Assembly (NCBI RefSeq): GCF_002913745.1
Contig: NZ_PPCG01000034.1
Coordinates: 1 to 64,000 of the forward strand
Direction: 5' to 3'
Origin: Campylobacter concisus
Lineage (GTDB): Bacteria; Campylobacterota; Campylobacteria; Campylobacterales; Campylobacteraceae
Length of the DNA: 64,000 nt
This document shows positions 1 through 10,471 of this stretch, piece after piece. The translations under genes were made by a program, and so were the position numbers. Positions within the stretch are counted from its first letter, which is position 1. Every line of letters starts with the position of its first letter. The notes beneath the pieces were generated by a model. It worked only from the letters and a program-made list of their open reading frames with translations. It searched no databases and had not been told where the DNA came from.

Positions 1-13
1 CTACATTTACAAC

Positions 14-754
14 ATGCAAAATTTAAAACAATATGTAAATGAAATTTTAAAAAATCACCATGATGAGCGTGTATTTAGCTTTGAATTTGATGGGCAAAAA
101 TTTTGGTTAAAGCGCATTGAAAAGAGCATTGAAGGCAGCTTTTTAACTAAAATTTTTAAACCAAACCCTTATAGGTCATTTGCGGTCGAGATAAAAAAGC
201 TTGAAATTTTAAACGAAGCAAATGCCCCTGTTCCAAAACTCGTGCTAAAAAGTGATGAATTTTTCGTTATAGAAGATGTTGGTGAGCCAGTTTCTAGACT
301 ATTTAAATATAGCACCGATGAAAAATTTAAGCATGAAATTTTACTAAAAGCAGCCCGCGCATTAGCTGGACTTCACGCATTAAATTTCGCGCACGGACGC
401 CCGGCACTTAGAGATATCGCCATAAAAAATGACGAGATAAAATTTCTTGATTTTGAGTCAAAATTTTTTAGCGATGATCTAGAGCTTAGAAAGTGCCGTG
501 ATCTGCTAGTTTTCATTCACGAGCTCTACCGACAAAAAATTTCAAACGAGCTTGTAAAGGAGGCGATTGATGAGTACATTAAGGCTAATGGCAGTGAAAT
601 TTATGAGCACTCTTTGCGATTAATAGTGAAATTTAAGCCACTTTACTACCTGCTAAGGCCGTTTAGATTTTTAGACAAAAAAGATCTAAATGCTGCTATT
701 TCAACATTTGAGCTACTTTTGCCAGCCGCAAAATCCAAAATCACTTCTAGATAA
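14..754 (+). CDS. Kinase-fold (BUD32/LPS-kinase-like) protein
   Basis: A 246-residue soluble protein with the layout of small kinase-fold proteins related to the KdkA/WaaP/InaA lipopolysaccharide kinases and BUD32. What I see: an early FWLKRI segment (about 29-34) that could hold the nucleotide-binding Lys, FFVIEDVGEP (hinge region), a catalytic-loop-like HGRPALRDIAIKN (about 127-139), and FLDFES where kinases have DFG. The role inferred is phosphorylation of an LPS core sugar or a similar small substrate; the substrate cannot be read from the sequence. Its upstream neighbours lie outside the window. The fold is moderately sure, the substrate is not. Confidence 0.6.
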   Translation: MQNLKQYVNEILKNHHDERVFSFEFDGQKFWLKRIEKSIEGSFLTKIFKPNPYRSFAVEIKKLEILNEANAPVPKLVLKSDEFFVIEDVGEPVSRLFKYSTDEKFKHEILLKAARALAGLHALNFAHGRPALRDIAIKNDEIKFLDFESKFFSDDLELRKCRDLLVFIHELYRQKISNELVKEAIDEYIKANGSEIYEHSLRLIVKFKPLYYLLRPFRFLDKKDLNAAISTFELLLPAAKSKITSR

Positions 755-801
755 CTTAAAAATAATCTTCTAAATTTTATCTCTGCTTAACAAAAAATAA
801 A

Positions 802-818
802 TTAATATTCGTTATTAA
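802..818. promoter_or_regulatory. AT-rich dyad before the PepSY gene, possible Fur-type site
   Basis: TTAATA and TATTAA flank TTCGT, ending 17 bp before the start codon, with the ribosome binding site AAGGAG at 825-830 between. PepSY membrane proteins are often iron-regulated, so a Fur-like operator is possible. The dyad is short and the surroundings are AT-rich, so chance is a serious alternative. Confidence 0.25.
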
Positions 819-834
819 AATTAAAAGGAGATAT

Positions 835-1959
835 ATGCTTTTCAAGCGTAATAAAATCATTTTCAACATCCATCTAATAATCGGTCTGATCGCGACTATA
901 CCGCTACTTATCATGACACTTGCAGCGCCATTTGCCTCTTATAGAGAGGAGATTAAGTCTGCGATAAATGAAAAATATATAAATTTAACGCCTAGCGAAA
1001 AGCCAAATTTAAGCTTAAGCGAGATCCTCGCCAAAGCAAAAAGTGAGATCAAATTTGACACGCTTGAAAACGTGCAAATCGGCGGCGAAAACAAAGCTTA
1101 CAGCATCAGCGTTACTAAAGATAAAAAGCCCTTAAATTTCTTCATCGATCCAAGAAGTGGCGAGGTGATCAGCGAAGACTGGGGTGAGAAAACTCGCATG
1201 ATAATACTAAGCCTACATAGAAATTTAGGCCTTGCTCTGCTTGATAGCAAGGTCCCAGCCAACATCGGCAAACAAATAGTCGCCATTAGCTCCATCATCA
1301 TGGCGCTTCTTGCCATCAGCGGCCTCATCCTCTACGCCCCAGCGATCAAGCGAAATTTACTAAATTCGCTAAAGATCAAAACAAACACAAAGGGCTACGC
1401 CTGCTTTTACAACCTCCACACAAGCCTTGGCACCTACGTGGCGATCCTGCTTGTCGTGATGTCGCTAACTGGGCTTTACTGGTCTTATGGCTGGGTCAGA
1501 AACAGCGTAAATAGCGTATTTTTCGAGCTAAAACCAAGCCAAGCGCAAAGGGCAATGCCTCAAAGAAATTTAATCCCTATAAGCGATGATAAATTTAAAG
1601 AGATCGAGACTGCGGAGCAAATTTTTAAAGACAATGTCACGCTAGAGCTAAAATCACTCACAATAAACGTGCCTGAAAACAACCAAAGCACCTACACCAT
1701 AAACTACGAAACTAGCGAGAGCCAAGTGGGCAAACTAAAGCTTGACGCGAGCGCTGGAAAGATCAAAGAAAATAAGCTTGTTAGCAAGGCTGAGAGCATC
1801 CCAGAGGCAAAAAAGGCTGGCCGCAAGGTGCTTAACTTGCACACTGGAGAGATGTTTGGCGAGGTCGGTCAGATCGTCTTTGCCATCTCTTGCGTGATCG
1901 CCGTTTTACTAATAATAACTGGCTTTTTGATGACCATAAAAAGGAGCAAAGCCATATAA
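835..1959 (+). CDS. PepSY-associated TM domain protein
   Basis: A 374-residue inner-membrane protein with a TM helix at about 12-33, a periplasmic part, paired helices near residues 150-172 and 195-220, and a final helix at 345-368. This is the arrangement of the PepSY_TM family (PiuB-like), whose members are often tied to ferric-siderophore reduction or iron uptake. His residues sit in or next to helices (HRNLGLALL, LHTSLGTYV, LHTGEMFGEVGQ), as expected if haem is bound. A strong AAGGAG lies 5 bp before the ATG. No siderophore receptor is next to it, so the iron role rests on the family alone. Confidence 0.75.
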   Translation: MLFKRNKIIFNIHLIIGLIATIPLLIMTLAAPFASYREEIKSAINEKYINLTPSEKPNLSLSEILAKAKSEIKFDTLENVQIGGENKAYSISVTKDKKPLNFFIDPRSGEVISEDWGEKTRMIILSLHRNLGLALLDSKVPANIGKQIVAISSIIMALLAISGLILYAPAIKRNLLNSLKIKTNTKGYACFYNLHTSLGTYVAILLVVMSLTGLYWSYGWVRNSVNSVFFELKPSQAQRAMPQRNLIPISDDKFKEIETAEQIFKDNVTLELKSLTINVPENNQSTYTINYETSESQVGKLKLDASAGKIKENKLVSKAESIPEAKKAGRKVLNLHTGEMFGEVGQIVFAISCVIAVLLIITGFLMTIKRSKAI

Positions 1960-2030
1960 ATAAAAGTAAATTTTTACCTTGCTTTGGGTAAGATTTTAAG
2001 AAATTTTTACCACAAACAAGAGAGAAATTT

Positions 2031-3053
2031 ATGAATAGAAAACGCATCTACAACCCAAGTTCAAATGAAAATTTGACCGACAGAAGAGTCTTTAACGGCA
2101 ACCCACACGGCATTTTAAATTTCACCAAGGCAAAATACGAGTGGGCGTTAAAGCTTTGGGACCTCATGGAGGCAAACACCTGGTTTCCAAAAGAGGTCGA
2201 TACCACCGACGACGTGCGCGACTACGCCTACAACCTCACAGAGGCTGAAAAACGCATGTACGACCTAGTTTGGAGCCAGCTCATCTCGATGGATAGCTTT
2301 CAGACAAACAACCTAGCTGACAACATCAACCCTTACATCACAGCTCCAGAGATCAACGCCGTACTAAGCCGCCAAGCCTACGAAGAGGCGAATCACAGCA
2401 AGTCTTACGCTGTCATGGTCGAGGCGATCTGCGACAATACCGACCTCATCTACGAGATGGAGAAACACGACGACGTCTTGCGCGAGAAAAACGACTACAT
2501 CTCAAGCGTCTATGAAGAGCTTGCAGGCGAAGTGACTGACGAGAAGCTGCTTCTTGCGATGGTTGCGAACCAAATTTTAGAGGGCATCTACTTTTACAGC
2601 GGCTTTACAGCGATCTACGCTCTAGCTCGCGCTGGCAAAATGCTAGGCTCAGCGCAGATGATACGCTTCATCCAACGCGACGAGATCACGCACCTGCTTT
2701 TGTTTCAAAACATGATAAATTCAGTCCGCAAAGAGAGACCCGACCTTTTCACGCCTGAGACTGAGGCAAAAATTTATGATATGTTTGAAAAAGCTGGAAA
2801 TTTAGAGATCAAATGGGGAAAATATATCACCCAAAACCAGATAATGGGCTTTACCGACGATATCATCGAGCAGTACATCCACTATCTCATCGACCAGCGC
2901 CTAGTTGCGATCGGCCTAAAACGCAAATACAACGTCGCTCACCCGATCAAATGGGTCGATGACTTTGCTAAATTTAACGACCAAAAGTCAAATTTCTTTG
3001 AAGCAAAGGTGACAAACTACAGCAAGGGAAGCATCAGCTTTGATGACTTTTAA
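2031..3053 (+). CDS. nrdB: Class Ia ribonucleotide reductase small subunit
   Basis: A 340-residue di-iron subunit that holds the tyrosyl radical for aerobic dNTP synthesis. The signature E119-A-N-H122-S-K-S-Y126 matches Glu115/His118/Tyr122 of the E. coli enzyme, and further iron ligands are seen in LEGIYFYSGF and DEITHLLLFQN. The C-terminal tail ending SFDDF is the type that docks into the large subunit. The partner nrdA is not adjacent but lies on the other strand at 34.8-37.2 kb. The 3' end overlaps the following lipoprotein gene by 11 bases. Confidence 0.96.
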   Translation: MNRKRIYNPSSNENLTDRRVFNGNPHGILNFTKAKYEWALKLWDLMEANTWFPKEVDTTDDVRDYAYNLTEAEKRMYDLVWSQLISMDSFQTNNLADNINPYITAPEINAVLSRQAYEEANHSKSYAVMVEAICDNTDLIYEMEKHDDVLREKNDYISSVYEELAGEVTDEKLLLAMVANQILEGIYFYSGFTAIYALARAGKMLGSAQMIRFIQRDEITHLLLFQNMINSVRKERPDLFTPETEAKIYDMFEKAGNLEIKWGKYITQNQIMGFTDDIIEQYIHYLIDQRLVAIGLKRKYNVAHPIKWVDDFAKFNDQKSNFFEAKVTNYSKGSISFDDF

Positions 3054-3531
3054 AAATGGCATCTTAGCCCTTGCCTGTGTGCTTTTTGTGGGGTGTGCGA
3101 GTAGTAGTCAAAGGATAATTGATCAAGCAAATAAAAATAATCTCGAAAATTTCTACGCTTACAAGCTTGTCAAGATAAAAGAGACAAGCCAAGCGGAAGT
3201 CTATCAAGAGATGCCAAACGGCGAAATTGCACCAAGTTTTGCTCCACTAGGATCAGTGCTAGGAAATGACGTGATGCTTGGCATAAACAAGCAGTGCGGC
3301 TTTGAAGCAAAAGACCTAAAAGAGGTAAGAGTAGTTTCACATGATGAGGCTAGAGGTCTAGGCTTTGAGGTCTGGGTTTTTAATGATCCACTCTCGCAGC
3401 GCGATGACAAGATCACAGCTATAAGCGTTATTTTAAAAGCTACACCAAACATCGGTGGCACGGATATAAACTGCAAAATTCCAAAAGACTGCCATGATGA
3501 AAAACCTGTGACATTTGTATTTGAAAAATAA
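3043..3531 (+). CDS. Small predicted lipoprotein
   Basis: About 162 residues. A short positive N-terminus, a hydrophobic stretch and the lipobox VGCA with Cys near residue 18 predict an exported lipoprotein. I prefer the ATG at 3043 to the TTG at 3040. It overlaps the end of nrdB by 11 bases and its stop is directly followed by the ATG of the next gene, so the three are probably co-transcribed. The mature part has two further Cys (KQCGF and DINCKIPKDC area). I do not recognise the family. Confidence 0.7.
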   Translation: MTFKNGILALACVLFVGCASSSQRIIDQANKNNLENFYAYKLVKIKETSQAEVYQEMPNGEIAPSFAPLGSVLGNDVMLGINKQCGFEAKDLKEVRVVSHDEARGLGFEVWVFNDPLSQRDDKITAISVILKATPNIGGTDINCKIPKDCHDEKPVTFVFEK

Positions 3532-4299
3532 ATGAGCGAAAATTTAAACCTAATAAGCCTAACTTTAAAGGCAAAAAATGCTACCGAGCGGCTAGAAGAG
3601 CTTGCAAATTTAGTTGAGACTGCGCCTGAAAACTCTCTCCTGCTTGCAAGCGAGCTTTGCATCAGTGGCTACGACTTTGACGGCTTTTTTGCTGGGGCGA
3701 ACAAAGCGATGCTTGGTGGTATGATAGGCAGCTTTGATGCGATGCTGCTTGAGCGCTTGCAAGAGGTGCTTAGCCCGGATAAATTTCTTGGTTTTACGCA
3801 CCTTAGCAGCCTAAACAAAAGCGCAGGGCTCGCTCAAATTTCAAATCTAAATCCGCACCAACCAAAAATTTATAACGAATTTTTACTTCTTAACTCAAAC
3901 AACGTCTTTCATTCGCAGTTTAAGGCTGAGCTTTTTAGGCCAAATTTAGAGCACGAGATCTTTGCGGCTGGCGAGGTGAGCGATATAAATGCATTTACAT
4001 TTAAAGGACTAAAGCTTGGCGTGCTTATATGCTTTGAGCTGCGTGATAGCAGGCTTTGGGCAAAACTAAGAGGGTGCGACATCATCATGGTGCCAGCCAT
4101 GTGGGGCAAGGCTAGAGAGGACGCCTACCTTAGCCTTTGCAAGGCGCTTGCGATCGCAAATAACTGCTACGTCATGATCTCAAGCTCGCTTGATCTTGAG
4201 CTCGCTGGGGTCTTTTTGCCAGATGGCACGCTAGAAGCAAGCGCAGTTTTTGACACAAATTTGATAGCGCAGATAAAGAAAAATTTAGGTCTTTTATAA
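3532..4299 (+). CDS. Nitrilase-superfamily carbon-nitrogen hydrolase
   Basis: A 255-residue member of the nitrilase/amidase superfamily. The catalytic triad is visible as E41 (LLASELCISGYDF), K131 (HSQFKAELFRP) and C167 (GVLICFELRD), with the usual spacing. These enzymes hydrolyse a C-N bond in an amide, carbamoyl or nitrile through a Cys acyl intermediate. The substrate is unknown. The start abuts the stop of the upstream lipoprotein gene, consistent with translational coupling. Confidence 0.85.
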   Translation: MSENLNLISLTLKAKNATERLEELANLVETAPENSLLLASELCISGYDFDGFFAGANKAMLGGMIGSFDAMLLERLQEVLSPDKFLGFTHLSSLNKSAGLAQISNLNPHQPKIYNEFLLLNSNNVFHSQFKAELFRPNLEHEIFAAGEVSDINAFTFKGLKLGVLICFELRDSRLWAKLRGCDIIMVPAMWGKAREDAYLSLCKALAIANNCYVMISSSLDLELAGVFLPDGTLEASAVFDTNLIAQIKKNLGLL

Positions 4300-4322
4300 A
4301 TTTTAAGATAAGCTTTAAATCG

Positions 4323-4328
4323 TATAAT
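4323..4328 (+). promoter_or_regulatory. Predicted sigma-70 -10 box of pcm
   Basis: TATAAT lies 31 bases before the TTG start of pcm. The intervening leader carries TTTAGGA, a fitting Shine-Dalgarno at 9-base spacing. There is no good -35, which is normal for Campylobacter promoters. Confidence 0.5.
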
Positions 4329-4359
4329 AATGATTTAAAATTTGTTTAGGATATAAATT

Positions 4360-4992
4360 TTGACCCAATTAGAAGCGATAAAATGCCAAAATTTAGCTAG
4401 CGACATAGCCGATGAGATCACGCTAAGTCCGCTTTTGTTTGACGCGATATCAACAACTGAGCGTGAAATTTTCGTGCCTATCCCTGCACATGCTTACAAG
4501 CTTGACGCGCAGCCGATACTGGGCAACCAGTGGATCAGCTCGCCACTAACGGTGGCAAAGATGACGATGGCGCTGGAGTGTGAAAACGTGGATAACATCC
4601 TAGAAATAGGCTGTGGCAGCGGCTATCAAGCAGCGATACTAAGCAAGCTCGCGCATAGAATTTTTAGCGTCGAGCGTATAGAAAAGCTAGCCATGGAGGC
4701 TAAAAAACGCTTTGAGGCGCTAAAGATCAAAAACGTACACGTAAGATATGATGATGGCAACAACGGCTGGCGAAGCTACGCGCCGTTTGATAGGATTTTA
4801 CTCTCGGCTGCTGCTGATGAGATCTCGACAAATTTATTCGCTCAACTAAAAAATGGCGGCATCTTGGTCGCTCCGATGAAAAGAGATGGCAAGCAGTTTA
4901 TCGCTAAATTTAGAAAAGACGAGAGTGGGAATTTAGAAAAAGAGTTTTTAGACGAGTGCCTTTTCGTGCCACTTCTTGAGGGCAGAGAGTAG
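4360..4992 (+). CDS. pcm: Protein-L-isoaspartate O-methyltransferase
   Basis: A 210-residue SAM-dependent methyltransferase that starts repair of isoaspartyl residues in damaged proteins. Seen: QWISSPLTVAKMT (substrate loop, about 57-69), SAM motif I NILEIGCGSGYQAA (about 78-91), FSVERIEKLA (motif post-I) and FDRILLSAAADEI. The start is TTG, placed by the Shine-Dalgarno TTTAGGA and the promoter just upstream. The length is typical for the short bacterial Pcm. Confidence 0.92.
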   Translation: MTQLEAIKCQNLASDIADEITLSPLLFDAISTTEREIFVPIPAHAYKLDAQPILGNQWISSPLTVAKMTMALECENVDNILEIGCGSGYQAAILSKLAHRIFSVERIEKLAMEAKKRFEALKIKNVHVRYDDGNNGWRSYAPFDRILLSAAADEISTNLFAQLKNGGILVAPMKRDGKQFIAKFRKDESGNLEKEFLDECLFVPLLEGRE

Positions 4993-5009
4993 AGGCTTTT
5001 TGCCTCTAC
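4989..5009. terminator. Hairpin between pcm and the convergent gene at 5012
   Basis: A perfect 8-bp stem GTAGAGGC/GCCTCTAC with a five-T loop overlaps the pcm stop codon and ends 2 bases from the stop of the convergent gene. It may serve as a terminator for both genes, although no long T-run follows. Confidence 0.55.
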
Positions 5010-5011
5010 AA

Positions 5012-5494
5012 CTACCACCTAACCAGCCACTCGCCGCTAGGGTGCTGCGTAAATATAATATCATCAAATTTTGTAGTTTCTTCGCCATCTGCTGTGATAA
5101 ATGTAACGCTAAAACTAAATGCGTTTTTGGCGATAAATTTCACATTTTCTATACTCAAGATATCGACGTTGTCGCTACAAGTGCTACTAGCCCTTTTTGA
5201 ATAGCTATCATCTCTTCTTAGCGTAGGTGCCCTTGTGCCACTTTCCATAAATTTATCATTTTTATTAGCCTTATAGCATGCCATATTTGCTAAAAATTCC
5301 TGCATCCTAGGTTTTGCGCTATCAAATTTCGCTTGATACTCCTTTGGCACCTTAACGCCCAAAATAGCGCCTGGCACCGTCTGACCAACTAAATTTCTAC
5401 TTTTTGTTAGCGTTGGCTCGCTTTTTGGTTCGCAAAAGGCAAAGCTACTAAAAACGGCACAGAGCACAATGGCAAAAAGCGATTTGGTTTTCAT
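5012..5494 (-). CDS. Exported protein of unknown function
   Basis: A 160-residue protein with a clear Sec signal peptide (MKTKSLFAIVLCAVFSSFAF, cleavage probably near residue 21). The mature part is polar, has a few Cys (ACYKAN, STCSDN), and ends in a beta-rich stretch (VKFIAKNAFSFSVTFITAD). I do not recognise the family. A Shine-Dalgarno AAGGAG precedes the ATG. It stands alone, converging on pcm. Confidence 0.65.
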   Translation of the reverse strand: MKTKSLFAIVLCAVFSSFAFCEPKSEPTLTKSRNLVGQTVPGAILGVKVPKEYQAKFDSAKPRMQEFLANMACYKANKNDKFMESGTRAPTLRRDDSYSKRASSTCSDNVDILSIENVKFIAKNAFSFSVTFITADGEETTKFDDIIFTQHPSGEWLVRW

Positions 5495-5614
5495 TTTTCT
5501 CCTTTTTATATTAGAGCCATTCTACCCTGCATCACTTAAAGGTTGCTTGAGTTATAAATTTAAAGAATAAATTTGAGTTTTTTTGGAGTGGCAAAGCCTA
5601 AGCCTTGCCTTGAA

Positions 5615-5908
5615 TTAGAATTTATAAGTGTAGCCTGTGTAAATTCCCACGCTTGTATCTCTTAGCTGGGCGCCGCTATTTTTCTTATAAAATGTCTTAT
5701 CAGCTTTTAAACCAAACTCAAGCGCGTTGTGAGCGTCAAATGAGTACTGACCGCCAGCTTTTGCACCAACTAACAAACCTTTGAAATTTTTCTTGCTAGT
5801 TTCGTTTTCAAAGCTTTGTCTAACACTTAGATAACCAAGACCAGCATAACCACCAAGCACGGCTTTAAAGTTTTCTGTGATGTTTGGAGTGTAGTCAGCA
5901 TTTTGGTT
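5615..5908 (-). pseudogene. Remnant of an outer-membrane beta-barrel gene
   Basis: Only the C-terminal half of a barrel protein is present. The open frame starts after an in-frame TAA at 5909-5911 and reads NQNADYTPNITENF before the first possible GTG start at 5860. The rest aligns with the C-terminal half of the intact protein at 7840-8412: NADYTPNITENFKAV matches GGDYTPTITEDWKLI, ALEFGLKADKTFY matches ALEFGLKTDKAWY, and both end in GYTYKF, the terminal aromatic needed for outer-membrane insertion. There is no signal peptide. The 5' half is lost, so no functional product is expected. Confidence 0.75.
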
Positions 5909-5952
5909 TTAAAGATATTTAGTGGTTAAATTTCAAACGACTAGGCAAAATG

Positions 5953-7527
5953 CTATAAAATTTCTCTTATGAGAAGCTGTGGCGTAACAAGTCCGCGGAA
6001 CGAATTTTTAGATACGCAAAAGATGATATCTATCATTTCGCCTACTCTAACGTTTCTTGTGAAGTTGAAAAATAGCGCCTCAAGCGTCTTGTTGTCTTTT
6101 TGCAAGATTAGTTTTAAGTGGTTTTGATCCCTGCCTATGAGCCTCTCGTTTTTCACGACAGCATTTTCTATCTTAAAGACTGGACGTGGATTTTTCTGTC
6201 CATACGGCTCATAAAATTCCAAAATTTCAAGTAGTTCAAAGTCGATCTCGCTTGGCATTATGTCGCCAAGTAGCTCATCTGAGCTTTTGCACTCTTGCAT
6301 ATTTAGGCATGAGCAGCTTTTATTTATAGCATCTTTAAATTTTTCCAAATTTTCAGGCGCAAGAGTTAGCCCTGCTGCACCTTTGTGACCGCCGTAGCTT
6401 GTTAGTAGATCTTCGTGGCTTGCGATGAGTGACAAGATGTCAAGCTTGCCAACGCTTCTGGCACTGCCCTTTGCGCGGCCTTTATCGATGCTAAAGACGA
6501 TAGCCGGCTTTGCAAAGTGCTTTGCCAGGCGGCTGGCTACGATGCCTATCACACCCTCATGCCACTGCTCGCCCCAAGTGATGATGACCTCATCGTCCTC
6601 TTTTACGTCCTTTAGCGAGCACTCAAAGAGTTGGCGCTCCTCCTCTTTTCTGGAGTTGTTAAATTCAATGATCGTATCAAGGTAGTTGTAAGCCTCTTCT
6701 ATGCTCTTTGCACGCAAGAAGTTAAATGAATTCATCGCATCATCCATGCGTCCGGCTGAATTTATAAGAGGCGCTATAAGAAAGCTGATATCATCACACT
6801 CAAATTTATCCTTGCCGTAAAACTCTTTTATGACGCAAAATGCCGAGCGCTTCGAGGCATTTAGCTTGCAAATACCCATGCGAACGAGCATCCTGTTCAT
6901 ATCTCTTAGCTCCATCATATCAGCGATTATCGCGATGGCTAAAAGCTCTAAAAACTTACTCATATCGTAGTTTAGCTTGCAAACATCCTTTAGCGCTCCA
7001 ACCAAATACCAAGCCACTTCAGCACCGCAAATTTCGATATTTGGAAAGTTGCAGTCCTCTTGTTTTGGATTGATGATGGCGTATGCTTCTGGTAAAACGG
7101 CTGGTGGCATGTGGTGATCTGTGATGATAAGATCGATGCCTTTTTCTTTGCAGATGCTAGCTGCCTCATTTGCTGAGATGCCGTTATCGACGGTGATTAT
7201 TAGACTCACATCGCTTGCAAGCTCGTCGATGATCTCAGGATTTAAGCCGTATCCGTCTTTAAAGCGGTTTGGGATCTTTACTAGGTAGTTTTTTACGCCA
7301 AGATCATCAAAAAACTCGGCTAAAATCACACTTGAAACCACTCCATCAACGTCATAATCGCCAACAATAGCGATATGTTCGTTTCTCTCGATCGCTTCTT
7401 TGATGCGATTAGCGCCTTTGTAGATATCCTTTAGAGCGCTTGGCGTTGGAATTTCACTAAGTTTTTTGTGTATGTCGTTACAAAATCTACGTGCTAGTAA
7501 ATTCCTAATATCCTCTTTAGTTAACAT
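5953..7527 (-). CDS. recJ: Single-stranded-DNA-specific exonuclease RecJ
   Basis: A 5'-3' ssDNA exonuclease of the DHH family acting in recombination and repair. Seen, counted from the ATG: GDYDVDGVVSSVIL (about 52-65), TVDNG, DHHMPP (about 135-140), NSAGRMDDA, and the DHHA1 motif SYGGHKGAAGLTL (about 376-388), followed by an OB-fold-like C-terminus. I chose the ATG at 7527 (MLTKEDIRNLL). A TTG at 7560 would add eleven residues but neither start has a convincing ribosome binding site. It lies between a barrel remnant and its intact paralogue. Confidence 0.9.
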   Translation of the reverse strand: MLTKEDIRNLLARRFCNDIHKKLSEIPTPSALKDIYKGANRIKEAIERNEHIAIVGDYDVDGVVSSVILAEFFDDLGVKNYLVKIPNRFKDGYGLNPEIIDELASDVSLIITVDNGISANEAASICKEKGIDLIITDHHMPPAVLPEAYAIINPKQEDCNFPNIEICGAEVAWYLVGALKDVCKLNYDMSKFLELLAIAIIADMMELRDMNRMLVRMGICKLNASKRSAFCVIKEFYGKDKFECDDISFLIAPLINSAGRMDDAMNSFNFLRAKSIEEAYNYLDTIIEFNNSRKEEERQLFECSLKDVKEDDEVIITWGEQWHEGVIGIVASRLAKHFAKPAIVFSIDKGRAKGSARSVGKLDILSLIASHEDLLTSYGGHKGAAGLTLAPENLEKFKDAINKSCSCLNMQECKSSDELLGDIMPSEIDFELLEILEFYEPYGQKNPRPVFKIENAVVKNERLIGRDQNHLKLILQKDNKTLEALFFNFTRNVRVGEMIDIIFCVSKNSFRGLVTPQLLIREIL

Positions 7528-7560
7528 AGCTTTGGCAAGGACTTTTTGACGCCCTGCCAA

Positions 7561-7839
7561 CTTTTACTAATGCTATTTGCTCACTTAAATTTACGCCCAA
7601 ACTGCCAAAAATTTGGCAACAAAAATACTTTTTTTTCATCGTAATCTTTCGTCTTTATTTTGAATGCTTTGATTATATCTTTTTGAAATTTAATTTCTTA
7701 TAATTTTCATTGAAAGTAAGATTTTTAGGGCAAAAAACTTTTGTTAAATTGATACTCTTTATAAATTAGCCATTGTAAATTTGAAGTAAAAAATGAGAGA
7801 AATTTTAAGTAAAAATAAGGGGTCATAAGACCCCAAAAA
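7561..7839. other. AT-rich intergenic stretch
   Basis: 279 bases between the longest recJ frame and the barrel gene. Apart from the hairpin at 7819-7834 I see no ORF with coding character and no RNA gene. It probably contains the recJ promoter, but no -10 box stands out. Confidence 0.4.
7819..7834. terminator. Terminator of the outer-membrane barrel gene
   Basis: GGGGTC/GACCCC stem with a four-base loop. Read on the minus strand it is followed by TTATTTTT, and on the plus strand by AAAAATT, so it looks like a rho-independent terminator for the gene at 7840-8412. Confidence 0.75.
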
Positions 7840-8412
7840 TTAAAATTTATATGTGTAGCCTAGGTAAGCGCCAACATCTGTCGATTTAAAATCGAGATTA
7901 TACGCTGAAGGATACCAAGCTTTATCAGTTTTTAAGCCGAATTCAAGTGCATTATTTTTATCAAAACTATACTCGCCACCTACTTTAGCACCCAATAGCC
8001 AACCAACTTTTGTAACATCATACATCTCTATAACAGTACCTCTATTATTATAAGCATTAAAATTTATTGTTGAAAGACCAGTATAAAGGCCAGCAATTAA
8101 TTTCCAGTCTTCAGTTATAGTTGGTGTATAGTCGCCACCTACTACAAATTTATGATTTGTCCATTTTGCATCCACTATACTGCCATGGCTATCTTTAGCT
8201 TTAGCATGGTAGAAGTATCCACCATAAACTCTAGCTATATCAAAGTCATAACCACCCTTTATTCCTATATTTGGTCTATTATCTTTTAAACCACCAGTTA
8301 GCTTTGAGTTAAAATCATAGCCACCCTCAACTCCAGCAAATCCACCTTCAGCCAATGCAAATGAGCTAGCAAGTGAAAGTGCTAAAACACCTTTTAAAAC
8401 ACAATTTTTCAT
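7840..8412 (-). CDS. Outer-membrane beta-barrel protein
   Basis: A 190-residue protein with a Sec signal peptide (cleavage after ALA near residue 21), then alternating beta strands rich in Gly and aromatic residues, and a terminal GYTYKF typical of outer-membrane barrel ends. It resembles the small eight-stranded OmpA/OmpX-like barrels. Its function is unknown. A related but truncated copy lies at 5615-5908 on the other side of recJ. It is a single-gene unit with its own terminator. Confidence 0.75.
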   Translation of the reverse strand: MKNCVLKGVLALSLASSFALAEGGFAGVEGGYDFNSKLTGGLKDNRPNIGIKGGYDFDIARVYGGYFYHAKAKDSHGSIVDAKWTNHKFVVGGDYTPTITEDWKLIAGLYTGLSTINFNAYNNRGTVIEMYDVTKVGWLLGAKVGGEYSFDKNNALEFGLKTDKAWYPSAYNLDFKSTDVGAYLGYTYKF

Positions 8413-8493
8413 ATTAATCCCTTCAATAGTAACTATGGTGCAATTCTATGTATCATATACTTTATTTTTACTTAAATACTTTTTGCAAATTTA

Positions 8494-10155
<1,662 letters not shown>

Positions 10156-10166
10156 TTAATCTGCCG

Positions 10167-10172
10167 ATTATA
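10167..10172 (-). promoter_or_regulatory. Predicted -10 box of pyrG
   Basis: TATAAT on the minus strand, about 40 bases before the pyrG ATG and preceded by GGGG. The leader carries AAGGAAA as Shine-Dalgarno. Confidence 0.5.
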
Positions 10173-10254
10173 CCCCTTAAATATTTAGTAAGGCATTAAT
10201 CTTGCAATTTTTAAAAATTATTCTTTAAGTTTTTTTGTTATAGACTTCAACATC

Positions 10255-10470
10255 ATGATTAAAAACTGCTTAAAAAACATCGCCTCTTTATATATAGACG
10301 GCTTTAAAAATATGAAAATAGGCAAGAAACTATGGCTTCTCATAGCGATAAAGCTTATCATTATGTTTGGGATATTAAAGGTCTTCATCTTTGATGAAAC
10401 TCTTAATACCAAATTTCAAACCGACGAAGAAAAAAGCGAATTTGTAATTCGTAATTTAATAAAGGAATAA
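10255..10470 (+). CDS. DUF4492 small membrane protein, cytochrome bd partner
   Basis: A 71-residue protein with one TM helix (LWLLIAIKLIIMFGILKVFIF, about 26-46). The start YIDGFKNMKIGKKLWLLIAIKL is characteristic of the DUF4492 family, which is commonly encoded directly ahead of cydA in Campylobacterota and Bacteroidota. Its stop lies one base before the cydA ATG, and the cydA Shine-Dalgarno (AAAGGA) is inside its last codons, so the two are probably coupled. A role in assembly or stability of the bd oxidase is inferred from context. Confidence 0.75.
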   Translation: MIKNCLKNIASLYIDGFKNMKIGKKLWLLIAIKLIIMFGILKVFIFDETLNTKFQTDEEKSEFVIRNLIKE

Positions 10471-10471
10471 A

